Shown piece by piece: positions 1 to 5,567 of a stretch of DNA of 6,187 bases. The notes below the pieces were generated by a model. That model worked only from the letters and a program-made list of their open reading frames with translations. It searched no databases and had not been told where the DNA came from. The DNA comes from Parvibaculum sp. (GTDB taxonomy: Bacteria; Pseudomonadota; Alphaproteobacteria; Parvibaculales; Parvibaculaceae), in assembly GCA_020062605.1 (NCBI GenBank), contig JAGUWA010000136.1, positions 1 to 6,187 of the forward strand, written 5' to 3'. Within the stretch, counting starts at the first letter, position 1. Each line of letters opens with the position of its first letter. The position numbers and the translations under genes were made by a program.

Positions 1-551
1 CCAAGCGCCAGCGGCCAGAAGGTGAAACGCGGCAGCGCGCCGAGAAGCATCGCGGTTGCCAGCGCCGCTGCGAGCCAGGCGGCCACGCGCAAGACGATGT
101 GCGAGGAAATACGGTGCGAGAAGGCGCGTATGCCCCATACGAGCGGCGGCACCAGAAGCAGGATTGAGGCGAGCCCCAAGGTCTGCAACAGCACGTCGGC
201 GACATAGGCGCCGGGAAGTCCCATCCAGTTCTCGGGCGCGCGGGTCGGCGGGGTCGCATTGTTGTAGCTCGGGTCGTCAAGCGACCAGCTCAGCACCGAA
301 AGCAGCCCGAAGCCCGATACCAGGATGAGCGCGATGCCCGCCCCTTCCACGACACGGCGCACAAGGAAGTCGTTCACTGCCGGCGGCAGATAGCTCAGGG
401 GATTGACGAGCCACCTTCTCACGCGCTGCATCCTCCGATCGCCCCTCGGGGCCTGCCGCTTCCGCGAAGCGGCTCCGGATTTTTTGGCCGTCTTCTTGCG
501 CGCCGGCTTGCCACCGGTGGACCGGCCTTCCCGTGTGGAGGAACCGATCAC
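1..551 (-). CDS. ftsK: DNA translocase FtsK, N-terminal part (cut by window edge)
   Basis: FtsK is a septum-anchored ATP-driven DNA pump that clears and helps resolve chromosomes at division. Only the first 183 codons are visible, so the motor and gamma domains lie outside. Residues 1-45 are a basic cytoplasmic leader rich in Lys/Arg (RKKTAKK near 18-24). Hydrophobic segments follow at about 70-90, 116-141 and 153-172, fitting the family's four-TM anchor. The motif LSWSLDDPSYNNAT (about 87-100) in the first periplasmic loop is a hallmark of FtsK. The start is GTG at 551-549, preceded by GGAGG (minus strand, 556-560) with a 4-base gap, and it overlaps the stop of the upstream aminotransferase as GTGA. 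An ATG at codon 41 has a Shine-Dalgarno motif directly abutting it and would remove most of the basic leader, so I prefer the GTG. Identity is confident; the exact start is less so. Confidence 0.9.
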   Translation of the reverse strand, partial: MIGSSTREGRSTGGKPARKKTAKKSGAASRKRQAPRGDRRMQRVRRWLVNPLSYLPPAVNDFLVRRVVEGAGIALILVSGFGLLSVLSWSLDDPSYNNATPPTRAPENWMGLPGAYVADVLLQTLGLASILLLVPPLVWGIRAFSHRISSHIVLRVAAWLAAALATAMLLGALPRFTFWPLAL

Positions 552-1777
552 AGAACCTCCGCCATGCGCGCAAGCGCTTCCTCGGTTTCCGCCACGCCAT
601 CGACAAGAGCGACGCGAATATAGGCGGTGCCGGGATTGCCGCCCGGCCCGTAAGGTGAATCTTCGCGCGAGAGGTAGGCTCCCGGCAACACTTTCACGCC
701 AGCTTTCGTCCAGAGTTCGCGCGCGGCCTTCTCGCCGTCGCCGACGTCGAGCCAGAGAAAGAAGCCACCCGGCGGCCGGTAGAAGCCGAAACGATTACCG
801 AGTACGCGTTCGGCCGCGTCGATCTTCGCACGGTAGAGATCGCGATTGGCGGCCGAATGGGCGTCGTCGTTCCAGCAGGCTGCCGAGGCCGCCATCAGCG
901 GCAGCGGCACCTGCGGCGCGGCGATATTGCGGAAGTTGCGGAAGCGCTGCATGAGCGCGCGCTCGCCCGCGCAAAAGCCCGAGCGCAGGCCCGGCAGGCT
1001 CGAGCGCTTCGACAACGAGTGGAAGACGATGATATTGGCGAAGGGATCGCCCCCCTCTGCGTCCATCCCCAGGGCCGCCTCCAGCGCCCCGGCGGGCGGC
1101 TCGCGGTCATAAATGTCGGCATAGCATTCGTCGATGGCGAGCACGATGGCGTGCTCCCGCGCGAGCGCGATCAGCCGCTGCAGATAGCCAAGGCTCGCAA
1201 CCGAGCCTTGCGGGTTGGCCGGGCTGCAGAAATAGATCATCGCCGTGCGGGCGAGGAGTTCCTCGGGCAGAGCCTCGAAGTCGGGCATGAAGCCCGTCTC
1301 CCGCGTCGCCGCGATATAGACGGGTTCGGCGCCTGCCGCGAGCGCTGCGGCGGCGTAGCACTGGTAGAAGGGGTTCGGCATCAGGATCGCGGGCCGCTTT
1401 CCGGCCTTTTCGGGCGGCGTCGCTATCTGGGCGATGTTGAAAAGCGCTTCGCGGGTACCGTTCACCGGCAGGATCTGTACCTCCGGATCGAGGGCGTGGC
1501 CTGTGCCGATCGCTTCCGCGATTCCGTAGCGGCGGCCCAGCCACCCCGCGGCGGCGTTGCGGAAGTCGGCGGTTCCGATGATCGGCGGGTATTTGCCGAA
1601 AAGAGCGGAATTCCGGGAGATTTCCTCCATCACGAATTTCGGGAAGGGATGTTGTGGCTCGCCCAGCGACATGACGAGCGGCGGCTTTCCCGGTTCAATC
1701 CCCTCAATCAGCGCATTGAGGCGCGGAAAAGGGCTGTCCGGAAGGCTCTCGAAGCGTGAGGAAGGGCTCGCCGTCAT
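548..1777 (-). CDS. dapC: PLP-dependent aminotransferase, probable succinyldiaminopimelate transaminase (DapC)
   Basis: This 409-residue protein is a fold-type I, class I/II aminotransferase. Visible motifs are GEPQHPFP (39-46), PVNGTREALF (104-113), NPFYQCY with Tyr138, SPANPQG with Asn188, DECYADIY with Asp216 (pairs with the PLP ring nitrogen), SLSKRSSLPGLRSGF with Lys257 as the Schiff-base lysine, and Arg388 in IRVA for the substrate carboxylate. All key residues are present and the length is normal. The pattern (LPVNGTREALF, FHSLSKRS.PGLRSGF) resembles DapC, which uses glutamate to make N-succinyl-LL-diaminopimelate for lysine and peptidoglycan. Assignment to DapC rather than another aspartate-aminotransferase-like enzyme is from motif memory. 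The start codon ATG has no good Shine-Dalgarno (AGGA lies too far upstream), but it matches the family N-terminus. It is the first gene of a likely operon with ftsK, which it overlaps by 4 bases. A role in wall precursor supply would suit that division-gene neighbour. Confidence 0.88.
   Translation of the reverse strand: MTASPSSRFESLPDSPFPRLNALIEGIEPGKPPLVMSLGEPQHPFPKFVMEEISRNSALFGKYPPIIGTADFRNAAAGWLGRRYGIAEAIGTGHALDPEVQILPVNGTREALFNIAQIATPPEKAGKRPAILMPNPFYQCYAAAALAAGAEPVYIAATRETGFMPDFEALPEELLARTAMIYFCSPANPQGSVASLGYLQRLIALAREHAIVLAIDECYADIYDREPPAGALEAALGMDAEGGDPFANIIVFHSLSKRSSLPGLRSGFCAGERALMQRFRNFRNIAAPQVPLPLMAASAACWNDDAHSAANRDLYRAKIDAAERVLGNRFGFYRPPGGFFLWLDVGDGEKAARELWTKAGVKVLPGAYLSREDSPYGPGGNPGTAYIRVALVDGVAETEEALARMAEVL
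549..560 (-). promoter_or_regulatory. ftsK ribosome binding site and GTGA stop/start overlap
   Basis: Reading the minus strand, GGAGG (560-556) sits inside the last codons of the aminotransferase, followed after four bases by GTG. The T and G of that GTG are also the first two bases of the aminotransferase TGA. This decides the GTG as the ftsK start and implies translational coupling. Confidence 0.75.
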
Positions 1778-1855
1778 GGGAATCGCGCAAGGTCCTGTGG
1801 CGCACCGGACCCGCGATACAAGATGTGCGGAAACCGGGATAAGCGGAACGGCGCG

Positions 1856-1884
1856 ATCTTAGCTTCCAGAGGCGGGCCGGTCCA
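1856..1884 (-). promoter_or_regulatory. Weak candidate sigma-70-type promoter for dapC-ftsK
   Basis: On the minus strand TGGACC (1884-1879) and TAAGAT (1861-1856) are separated by exactly 17 bases. Each matches its hexamer consensus at four of six positions. Transcription would start near 1849, giving a leader of about 70 bases before the aminotransferase ATG. This is suggestive only, since such matches arise by chance. Confidence 0.25.
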
Positions 1885-1905
1885 GTCACCCGAACCGGCG
1901 CGCGC

Positions 1906-1948
1906 CGTGGAAAAAGCTGTGGAATTCCCGCGTCTTATCCACAGAATC
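1906..1948. promoter_or_regulatory. DnaA-box cluster with adjacent GANTC site
   Basis: TTATCCACA at 1935-1943 is a perfect DnaA box. Facing it, TGTGGAATT at 1918-1926 matches the reverse box at six of nine positions, and CGTGGAAAA at 1906-1914 at seven of nine. The first two form a perfect 7-bp inverted repeat (CTGTGGA 1917-1923, TCCACAG 1938-1944). GAATC at 1944-1948, abutting the perfect box, is a site of the CcrM methylase type (GANTC); GANTC is sparse in this window. The cluster lies 130-170 bp upstream of the aminotransferase start. DnaA-dependent regulation is inference. Confidence 0.5.
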
Positions 1949-1956
1949 GCAAGCAG

Positions 1957-1981
1957 CCACTTAACGAAAGCTTAAAAGTGG
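1957..1981 (-). repeat. Inverted repeat downstream of the lone ammonium transporter
   Basis: CCACTT (1957-1962) and AAGTGG (1976-1981) are a perfect 6-bp inverted repeat with a 13-base loop, beginning 22 bases after the transporter stop codon. No T-run follows on the minus strand, so it is not a convincing intrinsic terminator. It encloses the CtrA-type box and may simply be part of that operator. Confidence 0.4.
1961..1975. promoter_or_regulatory. CtrA-type box (TTAA-N7-TTAA)
   Basis: TTAA at 1961-1964 and TTAA at 1972-1975 are separated by seven bases, exactly the full-site pattern recognised by the alphaproteobacterial cell-cycle regulator CtrA. It lies in the gap between the lone ammonium transporter and the dapC-ftsK pair, about 185 bp upstream of the aminotransferase ATG, in otherwise GC-rich DNA. 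Binding is inferred. Confidence 0.5.
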
Positions 1982-2002
1982 GGCGCAGGAAGGTCGTGCT
2001 GG

Positions 2003-3259
2003 TCAGCGGGGCGGCATGTCCGCTTCCGGGTTTGCGCCGATCTTGTGGATCGAAAGGTCGGCACCGCGATGCTCTTCTTCCTCGCCGAGCCTTATGCCGA
2101 TGAGGGTCTTGAGGATGGCATAGAGCGCCAGACCGGCAACACCTGCGTAAAGGGCGCCGCCGAGAGAGCCGGCAAGCTGGCTGAGGAAGGTCACGCCGCC
2201 AAGCCCGCCCAGCTCCGTAAGGCCGAAAATGCCCGCGGCGATACCGCCCCAGAGGCCGCACAACCCATGAAGCGGCCAGACGCCGAGCACGTCGTCGATC
2301 TTGAAGCGCGCCTGGGACGCCTCGAACATGACGACGAAAAGCGCGCCTGCAACGCCGCCGACAACGAGCGAACCGAGTGGGTGCATGATGTCCGACCCGG
2401 CGCAGACCGCGACGAGGCCCGCAAGGGCGCCGTTATGGATGAAGCCCGGATCGTTCCGTCCGACGGCAAGCGAGACGAGGATGCCGCCCGCCATGGCGAG
2501 GAGCGAGTTCATGGCGACGAGGCCGGAGACGCTTTCGAGCGACTGGGCGGACATCACGTTGAAGCCGAACCAGCCGATGCAGAGCAGCCAGGAACCCAGC
2601 GCCAGCCAGGGGATCGAGGATGGCGGAAAGCCGACAAGCTTGCCTTCCTTCGTGTAGCGGCCCTTGCGCTGGCCGAGCATCACGACTGCGCCGAGCGCGA
2701 GCCAGCCGCCGACCGCGTGGACGACGATCGAGCCCGCAAAGTCGTGGAACGGGGCGCCGAAGGCAGATTCGAAGCTCTCCTGAAGACCGAAATTACCGTT
2801 CCAGACGATGCCTTCGAAGAAGGGGTAAATGAGGCCGACGATGACGGCGGTGGCCATGGCCTGGGGCCAGAACCGCGCGCGCTCCGCGATGCCGCCCGAA
2901 ATGATTGCGGGGATGGCGGCGGCGAAGGTGAGCAGGAAGAAGAACTTCACAAGCGAGGCCCCTTGCGGCGCGAAGCTCGCGCCTTCGGCTGCCTCGTTGC
3001 CATTCAGCACCGCCGCGCTGAAGAAGAAACCGACGCCATAGGCGACCGCGTAGCCGATGAAGAAATAGGCAATGGTCGAGACCGCGAAATCGGCCAGGAT
3101 CTTCACCAGCGCATTCACCTGGTTCTTGTGGCGCACGGTGCCGACTTCCAGGAAGGCGAAGCCCGAATGCATCGCGAAGACGAGAATTGCACCCATGAGA
3201 ATGAAAAACACATCGGCGCCGGCGCCCGAGACGGCGCCAGCGGATTCGATCGCGTCCAT
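2003..3259 (-). CDS. amt: Ammonium transporter, Amt family (stand-alone paralogue)
   Basis: This is a 418-residue inner-membrane ammonium channel of the Amt/Mep/Rh family. Family residues are present: Phe112 in the outer Phe gate, GGIAER near 122-127, Trp153, DFAGS with Asp173, the twin pore histidines His181 (VVHAVGG) and His331 (PLHGLCG), GWFGFN with Phe233, and Ser237. The motif VRHKNQVNALVKIL follows the first membrane segment. There is no cleavable signal peptide; the protein enters the first membrane span within about 20 residues. The cytoplasmic tail (GEEEEHRGADLSIH, then a Pro-rich end) diverges from the usual GlnK-contacting tail. I chose the ATG at 3259 because GGGGAG (3266-3271) lies six bases upstream; a GTG at 3286 in the same frame has no such site. 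It is transcribed from its own leader, which has a sigma-54-like element, and has no PII gene beside it. Confidence 0.93.
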   Translation of the reverse strand: MDAIESAGAVSGAGADVFFILMGAILVFAMHSGFAFLEVGTVRHKNQVNALVKILADFAVSTIAYFFIGYAVAYGVGFFFSAAVLNGNEAAEGASFAPQGASLVKFFFLLTFAAAIPAIISGGIAERARFWPQAMATAVIVGLIYPFFEGIVWNGNFGLQESFESAFGAPFHDFAGSIVVHAVGGWLALGAVVMLGQRKGRYTKEGKLVGFPPSSIPWLALGSWLLCIGWFGFNVMSAQSLESVSGLVAMNSLLAMAGGILVSLAVGRNDPGFIHNGALAGLVAVCAGSDIMHPLGSLVVGGVAGALFVVMFEASQARFKIDDVLGVWPLHGLCGLWGGIAAGIFGLTELGGLGGVTFLSQLAGSLGGALYAGVAGLALYAILKTLIGIRLGEEEEHRGADLSIHKIGANPEADMPPR

Positions 3260-3287
3260 GAAGGTCTCCCCTTTCGTTGCCACCACA

Positions 3288-3322
3288 CATCCGGCCGGCT
3301 TTTGTCTGGCCTTGTCCGGATG
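3288..3322 (-). repeat. Leader hairpin upstream of the lone amt gene
   Basis: CATCCGG (3288-3294) and CCGGATG (3316-3322) form a perfect 7-bp inverted repeat with a 21-base loop. If transcription starts near 3373, this sits in the untranslated leader and ends 28 bases before the start codon. Function unknown; it could affect mRNA stability. Confidence 0.4.
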
Positions 3323-3383
3323 CTCCCGCCGCGATTTGTACCCCCCGGGGGAGCCGCGGCCTGATTATTCAGCGAAGTGCACA

Positions 3384-3399
3384 ATCAATATGCATGCCA
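3384..3399 (-). promoter_or_regulatory. Sigma-54 (RpoN) promoter candidate for the lone amt gene
   Basis: Read on the minus strand, 3399-3384 is TGGCATG-CATA-TTGAT, against the RpoN consensus TGGCACG-N4-TTGCT. The GG of the -24 element and the TTG of the -12 element have exact spacing. Two bases deviate, including C to A at -12, the same deviation as in the glnK promoter of this window. Transcription would start near 3373, giving a leader of about 114 bases. An imperfect inverted repeat (3390-3410) overlaps the -24 element. Confidence 0.6.
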
Positions 3400-3466
3400 T
3401 TCGGCTGCATTTTGTCGAGGCACGTGAGATCAAGGACTTAGCGGAGGCGACGGAAAATATAGGGCG

Positions 3467-3485
3467 GGCAGACAGATTTTCTGCC
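3467..3485. repeat. Small inverted repeat GGCAGA/TCTGCC
   Basis: GGCAGA (3467-3472) and TCTGCC (3480-3485) form a 6-bp dyad with a 7-base spacer, about 70-90 bp upstream of the sigma-54-like element of the lone amt gene. The position would suit an activator site, but the sequence is not the NtrC consensus. Confidence 0.3.
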
Positions 3486-3528
3486 TAGCAATTGACCGCC
3501 ATCCGGAGGCAAACGGATTAATTGTTAT

Positions 3529-3541
3529 GCAGAGTATCTGC
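3529..3541. repeat. Small inverted repeat GCAGA/TCTGC
   Basis: GCAGA (3529-3533) and TCTGC (3537-3541) flank three bases. The same half-sites occur at 3467-3485 and inside the amtB terminator stem. No function can be assigned. Confidence 0.25.
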
Positions 3542-3571
3542 GTTCTGCGCCAGGGAACGGAGCGGTTGCAT

Positions 3572-3604
3572 AAAAAAGAGCCCGCAGAGGGGATCTGCGG
3601 GCTC
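3572..3604 (-). terminator. Rho-independent terminator of glnK-amtB
   Basis: A perfect 11-bp stem (3578-3588 with 3594-3604; GAGCCCGCAGA paired with TCTGCGGGCTC) encloses a 5-base loop. On the minus strand it is followed directly by six T residues (3577-3572). It lies about 100 bases after the amtB stop and separates glnK-amtB from the next transporter gene. The opposite strand lacks a T-run, so it acts in one direction. Confidence 0.95.
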
Positions 3605-3705
3605 AAGTCATACCGCGAACGCCCGGAAGTGGTGGCAAGGGGTTCGCAGCCGTGGGAGAGAAGCGGGGCCTAGAGGGAGGAGGCTCCGCTCCGAGAGATC
3701 GAATG

Positions 3706-5049
3706 TTAGCGGACGGTGAACTCCGGATAGGCTTCGACGCCGATTTCGGCCTTGTCGAGACCCATCATTTCTTCCTCTTCCGAGCAGCGGATGCCGATCG
3801 TGAAGCGCAGTGCGAGCCAGAGCACGAGGCTCGTCACGGCGACGAAGATGCCGATGGAGATCACGCCCGTCGCCTGAGCGGAGAAGTTCGTGTCGGCGTT
3901 GGTCAGCGGAACCGCCATGGTGCCCCAGATGCCACAGAAGAGATGGACGGGGATTGCGCCCACCACGTCGTCGATACGGAGCTTGTCGAGGAGCGGAACC
4001 GTCAGCACCACGATCACGCCGCCGATGGCGCCGATGGCCAGGGCCCAGCCGAGCGTCGGTGCGAGCGGCTCAGCCGTGATCGACACGAGGCCGGCCAGAG
4101 CGCCGTTCAGCGCCATGGTGATGTCGACCTTCTTGTAGAGCAGCTGCGTGAGCAGCATCGCCGCGACCACGCCGGCAGCCGCCGCCATGTTCGTGTTGAT
4201 GAAGATCGTCGCCACCGCATTCGCCTCATCGGGCGAACCGAGCGCGAGCTCCGAACCGCCGTTGAAGCCGAACCAGCCGAGCCACAGGATGAAGGTGCCG
4301 AGCGTCGCGAGCGGCATGGACGAGCCGGGCATCGGGTTGACGCCGCCGCCCTTCACATACTTGCCGATACGCGGGCCGAGCACGAGAGCGCCCATCAGAG
4401 CAGCCCAGCCGCCCGTCGAATGCACAAGCGTCGAACCGGCGAAGTCGGAGAAGCCGAGTTCGCTGAGCCAGCCGCCGCCCCACTGCCATGCGCCCTGGAT
4501 CGGATAGATGACGCCGGTCAGGAAGACGGTGAAGACCAGGAACGGCCAGAGCTTGATCCGTTCGGCCAGCGTGCCCGAAACGATCGAAGCGGCGGTCGCC
4601 ACGAAGACCATCTGGAAGTACCAGTCGGAAGCGGAAGCATAGCCCGATCCGTCGCTTGCGACACCGCCGGAATCGTCCACGCCCCAGAGCGAGATGGAGC
4701 CGAAATAGCCGCCGTCGACGCCCGAATACATCAGGTTGTAGCCGACGAGGTAGTACATGATGCCGGCGATGGAATAGAGCGCGATATTCTTCGTGCACTG
4801 CATCGCGACGTTTTTGGAGCGGACCAGACCCGCCTCAAGCATTGCGAAGCCGGCCGCCATGAACATGACGAGGAAGCCGGTCATCAGGAACAGCAAGGTG
4901 TTGAACACGTATGCCGTATCGGGCGCGCTGAGCGCAAAGGCCTCTTCGGCCACTTCTTCGACTTCCTGCGCGAAGGCAGGCGCCGACATGGCCAGTACGG
5001 CGAGCCCCGCCATCCCCGCCAATCGAATGTATCGTCCAGTCTTGGTCAT
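3706..5049 (-). CDS. amtB: Ammonium transporter AmtB (glnK partner)
   Basis: This 447-residue Amt-family protein conducts ammonium across the inner membrane. A signal peptide is clear: a basic N-terminus, a hydrophobic core (about 10-21) and a SAPAFA|QE cleavage site after residue 27, as in many AmtB proteins. Conserved positions are Phe145 and Phe149 (FQMVF), SGTLAER (158-164), Trp190, DFAGS with Asp202, pore histidines His210 (LVHSTGG) and His369 (PVHLFCG), GWFGFN with Phe262, Ser266, and NGALAGLV (315-322). The cytoplasmic tail SEEEEMMGLDKAEIG (about 423-437) fits the segment that meets GlnK. The start has AGAGG (5054-5058) four bases upstream. It lies 63 bases after glnK, same strand, and ends at a strong terminator. 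GlnK is expected to plug this channel when nitrogen is ample. Its pore motifs differ from those of the paralogue at the window edge, so the two are not a recent duplication. Confidence 0.96.
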   Translation of the reverse strand: MTKTGRYIRLAGMAGLAVLAMSAPAFAQEVEEVAEEAFALSAPDTAYVFNTLLFLMTGFLVMFMAAGFAMLEAGLVRSKNVAMQCTKNIALYSIAGIMYYLVGYNLMYSGVDGGYFGSISLWGVDDSGGVASDGSGYASASDWYFQMVFVATAASIVSGTLAERIKLWPFLVFTVFLTGVIYPIQGAWQWGGGWLSELGFSDFAGSTLVHSTGGWAALMGALVLGPRIGKYVKGGGVNPMPGSSMPLATLGTFILWLGWFGFNGGSELALGSPDEANAVATIFINTNMAAAAGVVAAMLLTQLLYKKVDITMALNGALAGLVSITAEPLAPTLGWALAIGAIGGVIVVLTVPLLDKLRIDDVVGAIPVHLFCGIWGTMAVPLTNADTNFSAQATGVISIGIFVAVTSLVLWLALRFTIGIRCSEEEEMMGLDKAEIGVEAYPEFTVR

Positions 5050-5053
5050 CGTT

Positions 5054-5069
5054 CCTCTCTCGTTAGAGG
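5054..5069 (-). promoter_or_regulatory. Hairpin covering the amtB ribosome binding site
   Basis: On the minus strand CCTCT (5069-5065) can pair with AGAGG (5058-5054), which is the amtB Shine-Dalgarno sequence, across a 6-base loop. The 5-bp stem is short, so any masking would be weak. It could lower amtB translation relative to glnK. Confidence 0.35.
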
Positions 5070-5096
5070 GTTGCCTTCCCCAATTACGAAAGCCGC

Positions 5097-5116
5097 TTAG
5101 TCAGTACAGTGACTAA
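5097..5116 (-). repeat. Perfect inverted repeat over the glnK stop codon
   Basis: TTAGTCA (5097-5103) and TGACTAA (5110-5116) are a perfect 7-bp inverted repeat with a 6-base loop; one arm contains the glnK TAG stop (5115-5113). No T-run follows, so it is not a standard terminator. It may be a processing or stability element between glnK and amtB. Confidence 0.5.
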
Positions 5117-5451
5117 AGAGCTTCCGCGTCCGTTTCGCCGGTGCGGATACGCAGCACCTGCTCGACGGAAATCACAAAAATCTTGCCGTCGCCGATCTGG
5201 CCGGTCTTCGCCGCGCCGCTGATCGCGGAGACGACGCTGTCGGCCTGGTCGGTTGCGACGACCACTTCAATCTTGAGCTTTGGCAGGAAGTTCACCGCGT
5301 ACTCCGCGCCGCGATAGATTTCGGTCTGGCCTTTCTGCCGGCCGTAACCCTTCACTTCCGTCACGGTCAGACCCTGGACACCGATCGCCGTCAGGGCTTC
5401 TCGGACTTCGTCCAGCTTGAATGGCTTTATGATCGCCATAACGAGCTTCAT
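5113..5451 (-). CDS. glnK: Nitrogen regulatory protein PII, GlnK
   Basis: A 112-residue trimeric PII signal protein that senses 2-oxoglutarate, ATP and ADP, and binds AmtB to block ammonium uptake. The length is exactly that of the family. The N-terminus MKLVMAIIKPFKLDEVREAL is canonical. The T-loop signature YRGAEY (46-51) places the uridylylation site at Tyr51. The second signature TGQIGDGKIFV (84-94) carries nucleotide-binding residues, and the end VEQVLRIRTGE (97-106) is typical. An in-frame ATG 25 codons upstream is rejected because PII proteins begin at MKL and because GAGG (5460-5463) lies eight bases before this start. Linkage to amtB downstream and the sigma-54 element upstream favour GlnK over the paralogue GlnB. 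Confidence 0.97.
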   Translation of the reverse strand: MKLVMAIIKPFKLDEVREALTAIGVQGLTVTEVKGYGRQKGQTEIYRGAEYAVNFLPKLKIEVVVATDQADSVVSAISGAAKTGQIGDGKIFVISVEQVLRIRTGETDAEAL

Positions 5452-5493
5452 TTGAGTTTCCTCTTTTCTGCCGCCGGATGGGCCTCGTGCCGC

Positions 5494-5522
5494 CGGCGTT
5501 TGTCCGCCCGGTCCCAACGCCG
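5494..5522 (-). repeat. Hairpin in the glnK leader
   Basis: CGGCGTT (5494-5500) and AACGCCG (5516-5522) form a perfect 7-bp inverted repeat with a 15-base loop, within the predicted glnK 5' leader and about 40 bases before the start codon. Function unknown. Confidence 0.35.
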
Positions 5523-5567
5523 CCATGTCGATTGAAGCGGGCGTCCGGGCTCAAGCTCACACCTACA

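Larger units (their letters stand above)
3260..3571 (-). other. Non-coding leader and promoter region of the lone amt gene
   Basis: No convincing gene is present between the amtB terminator and the transporter start. The region holds a sigma-54-like element (3384-3399), an imperfect dyad overlapping it (3390-3410), a 7-bp leader hairpin (3288-3322), a CCCCCGGGGG palindrome (3342-3351), and two small GCAGA/TCTGC dyads further upstream. The part upstream of the promoter (3411-3571) is visibly richer in AT than the genes. Confidence 0.6.

Noticed and set aside
1906..1948. Replication origin
   Set aside because: There is only one perfect DnaA box with two weak ones, no AT-rich unwinding stretch, and no origin-type neighbour genes. 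Local gene regulation is the simpler reading.
1957..1981. Rho-independent terminator for the lone amt gene
   Set aside because: The stem is only 6 bp with a large loop and no T-run follows on the minus strand. Termination of this gene may be elsewhere or factor-dependent.
3260..3286. GTG start for the lone ammonium transporter, nine codons longer
   Set aside because: The ATG at 3259 has GGGGAG at ideal spacing, whereas the GTG lacks a Shine-Dalgarno.
2045..3364. Long open frame on the plus strand opposite the lone amt gene
   Set aside because: Its product is a charged, low-complexity Arg/Glu/Asp/His-rich string with no family resemblance, a typical antisense shadow of a GC-rich membrane-protein gene. 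The minus-strand frame is a clear Amt protein.
3487..3501. Second sigma-54-like match (TGGC ... TTGCT on the minus strand)
   Set aside because: The spacing between GG and GC is one base short, and sigma-54 promoters tolerate almost no spacing change. The element at 3384-3399 has exact spacing and is closer to the gene.
3652..5100. Long open frame on the plus strand opposite amtB
   Set aside because: Same artefact: a hydrophilic His/Arg/Glu-rich product mirroring the Amt codons, running across the amtB start and stop. The minus strand carries the real gene.
5452..5526. N-terminal extension of GlnK from an upstream in-frame ATG
   Set aside because: PII proteins begin at MKLV; the extra 25 residues are Gly/Pro-rich, and a good ribosome binding site lies just before the shorter start.
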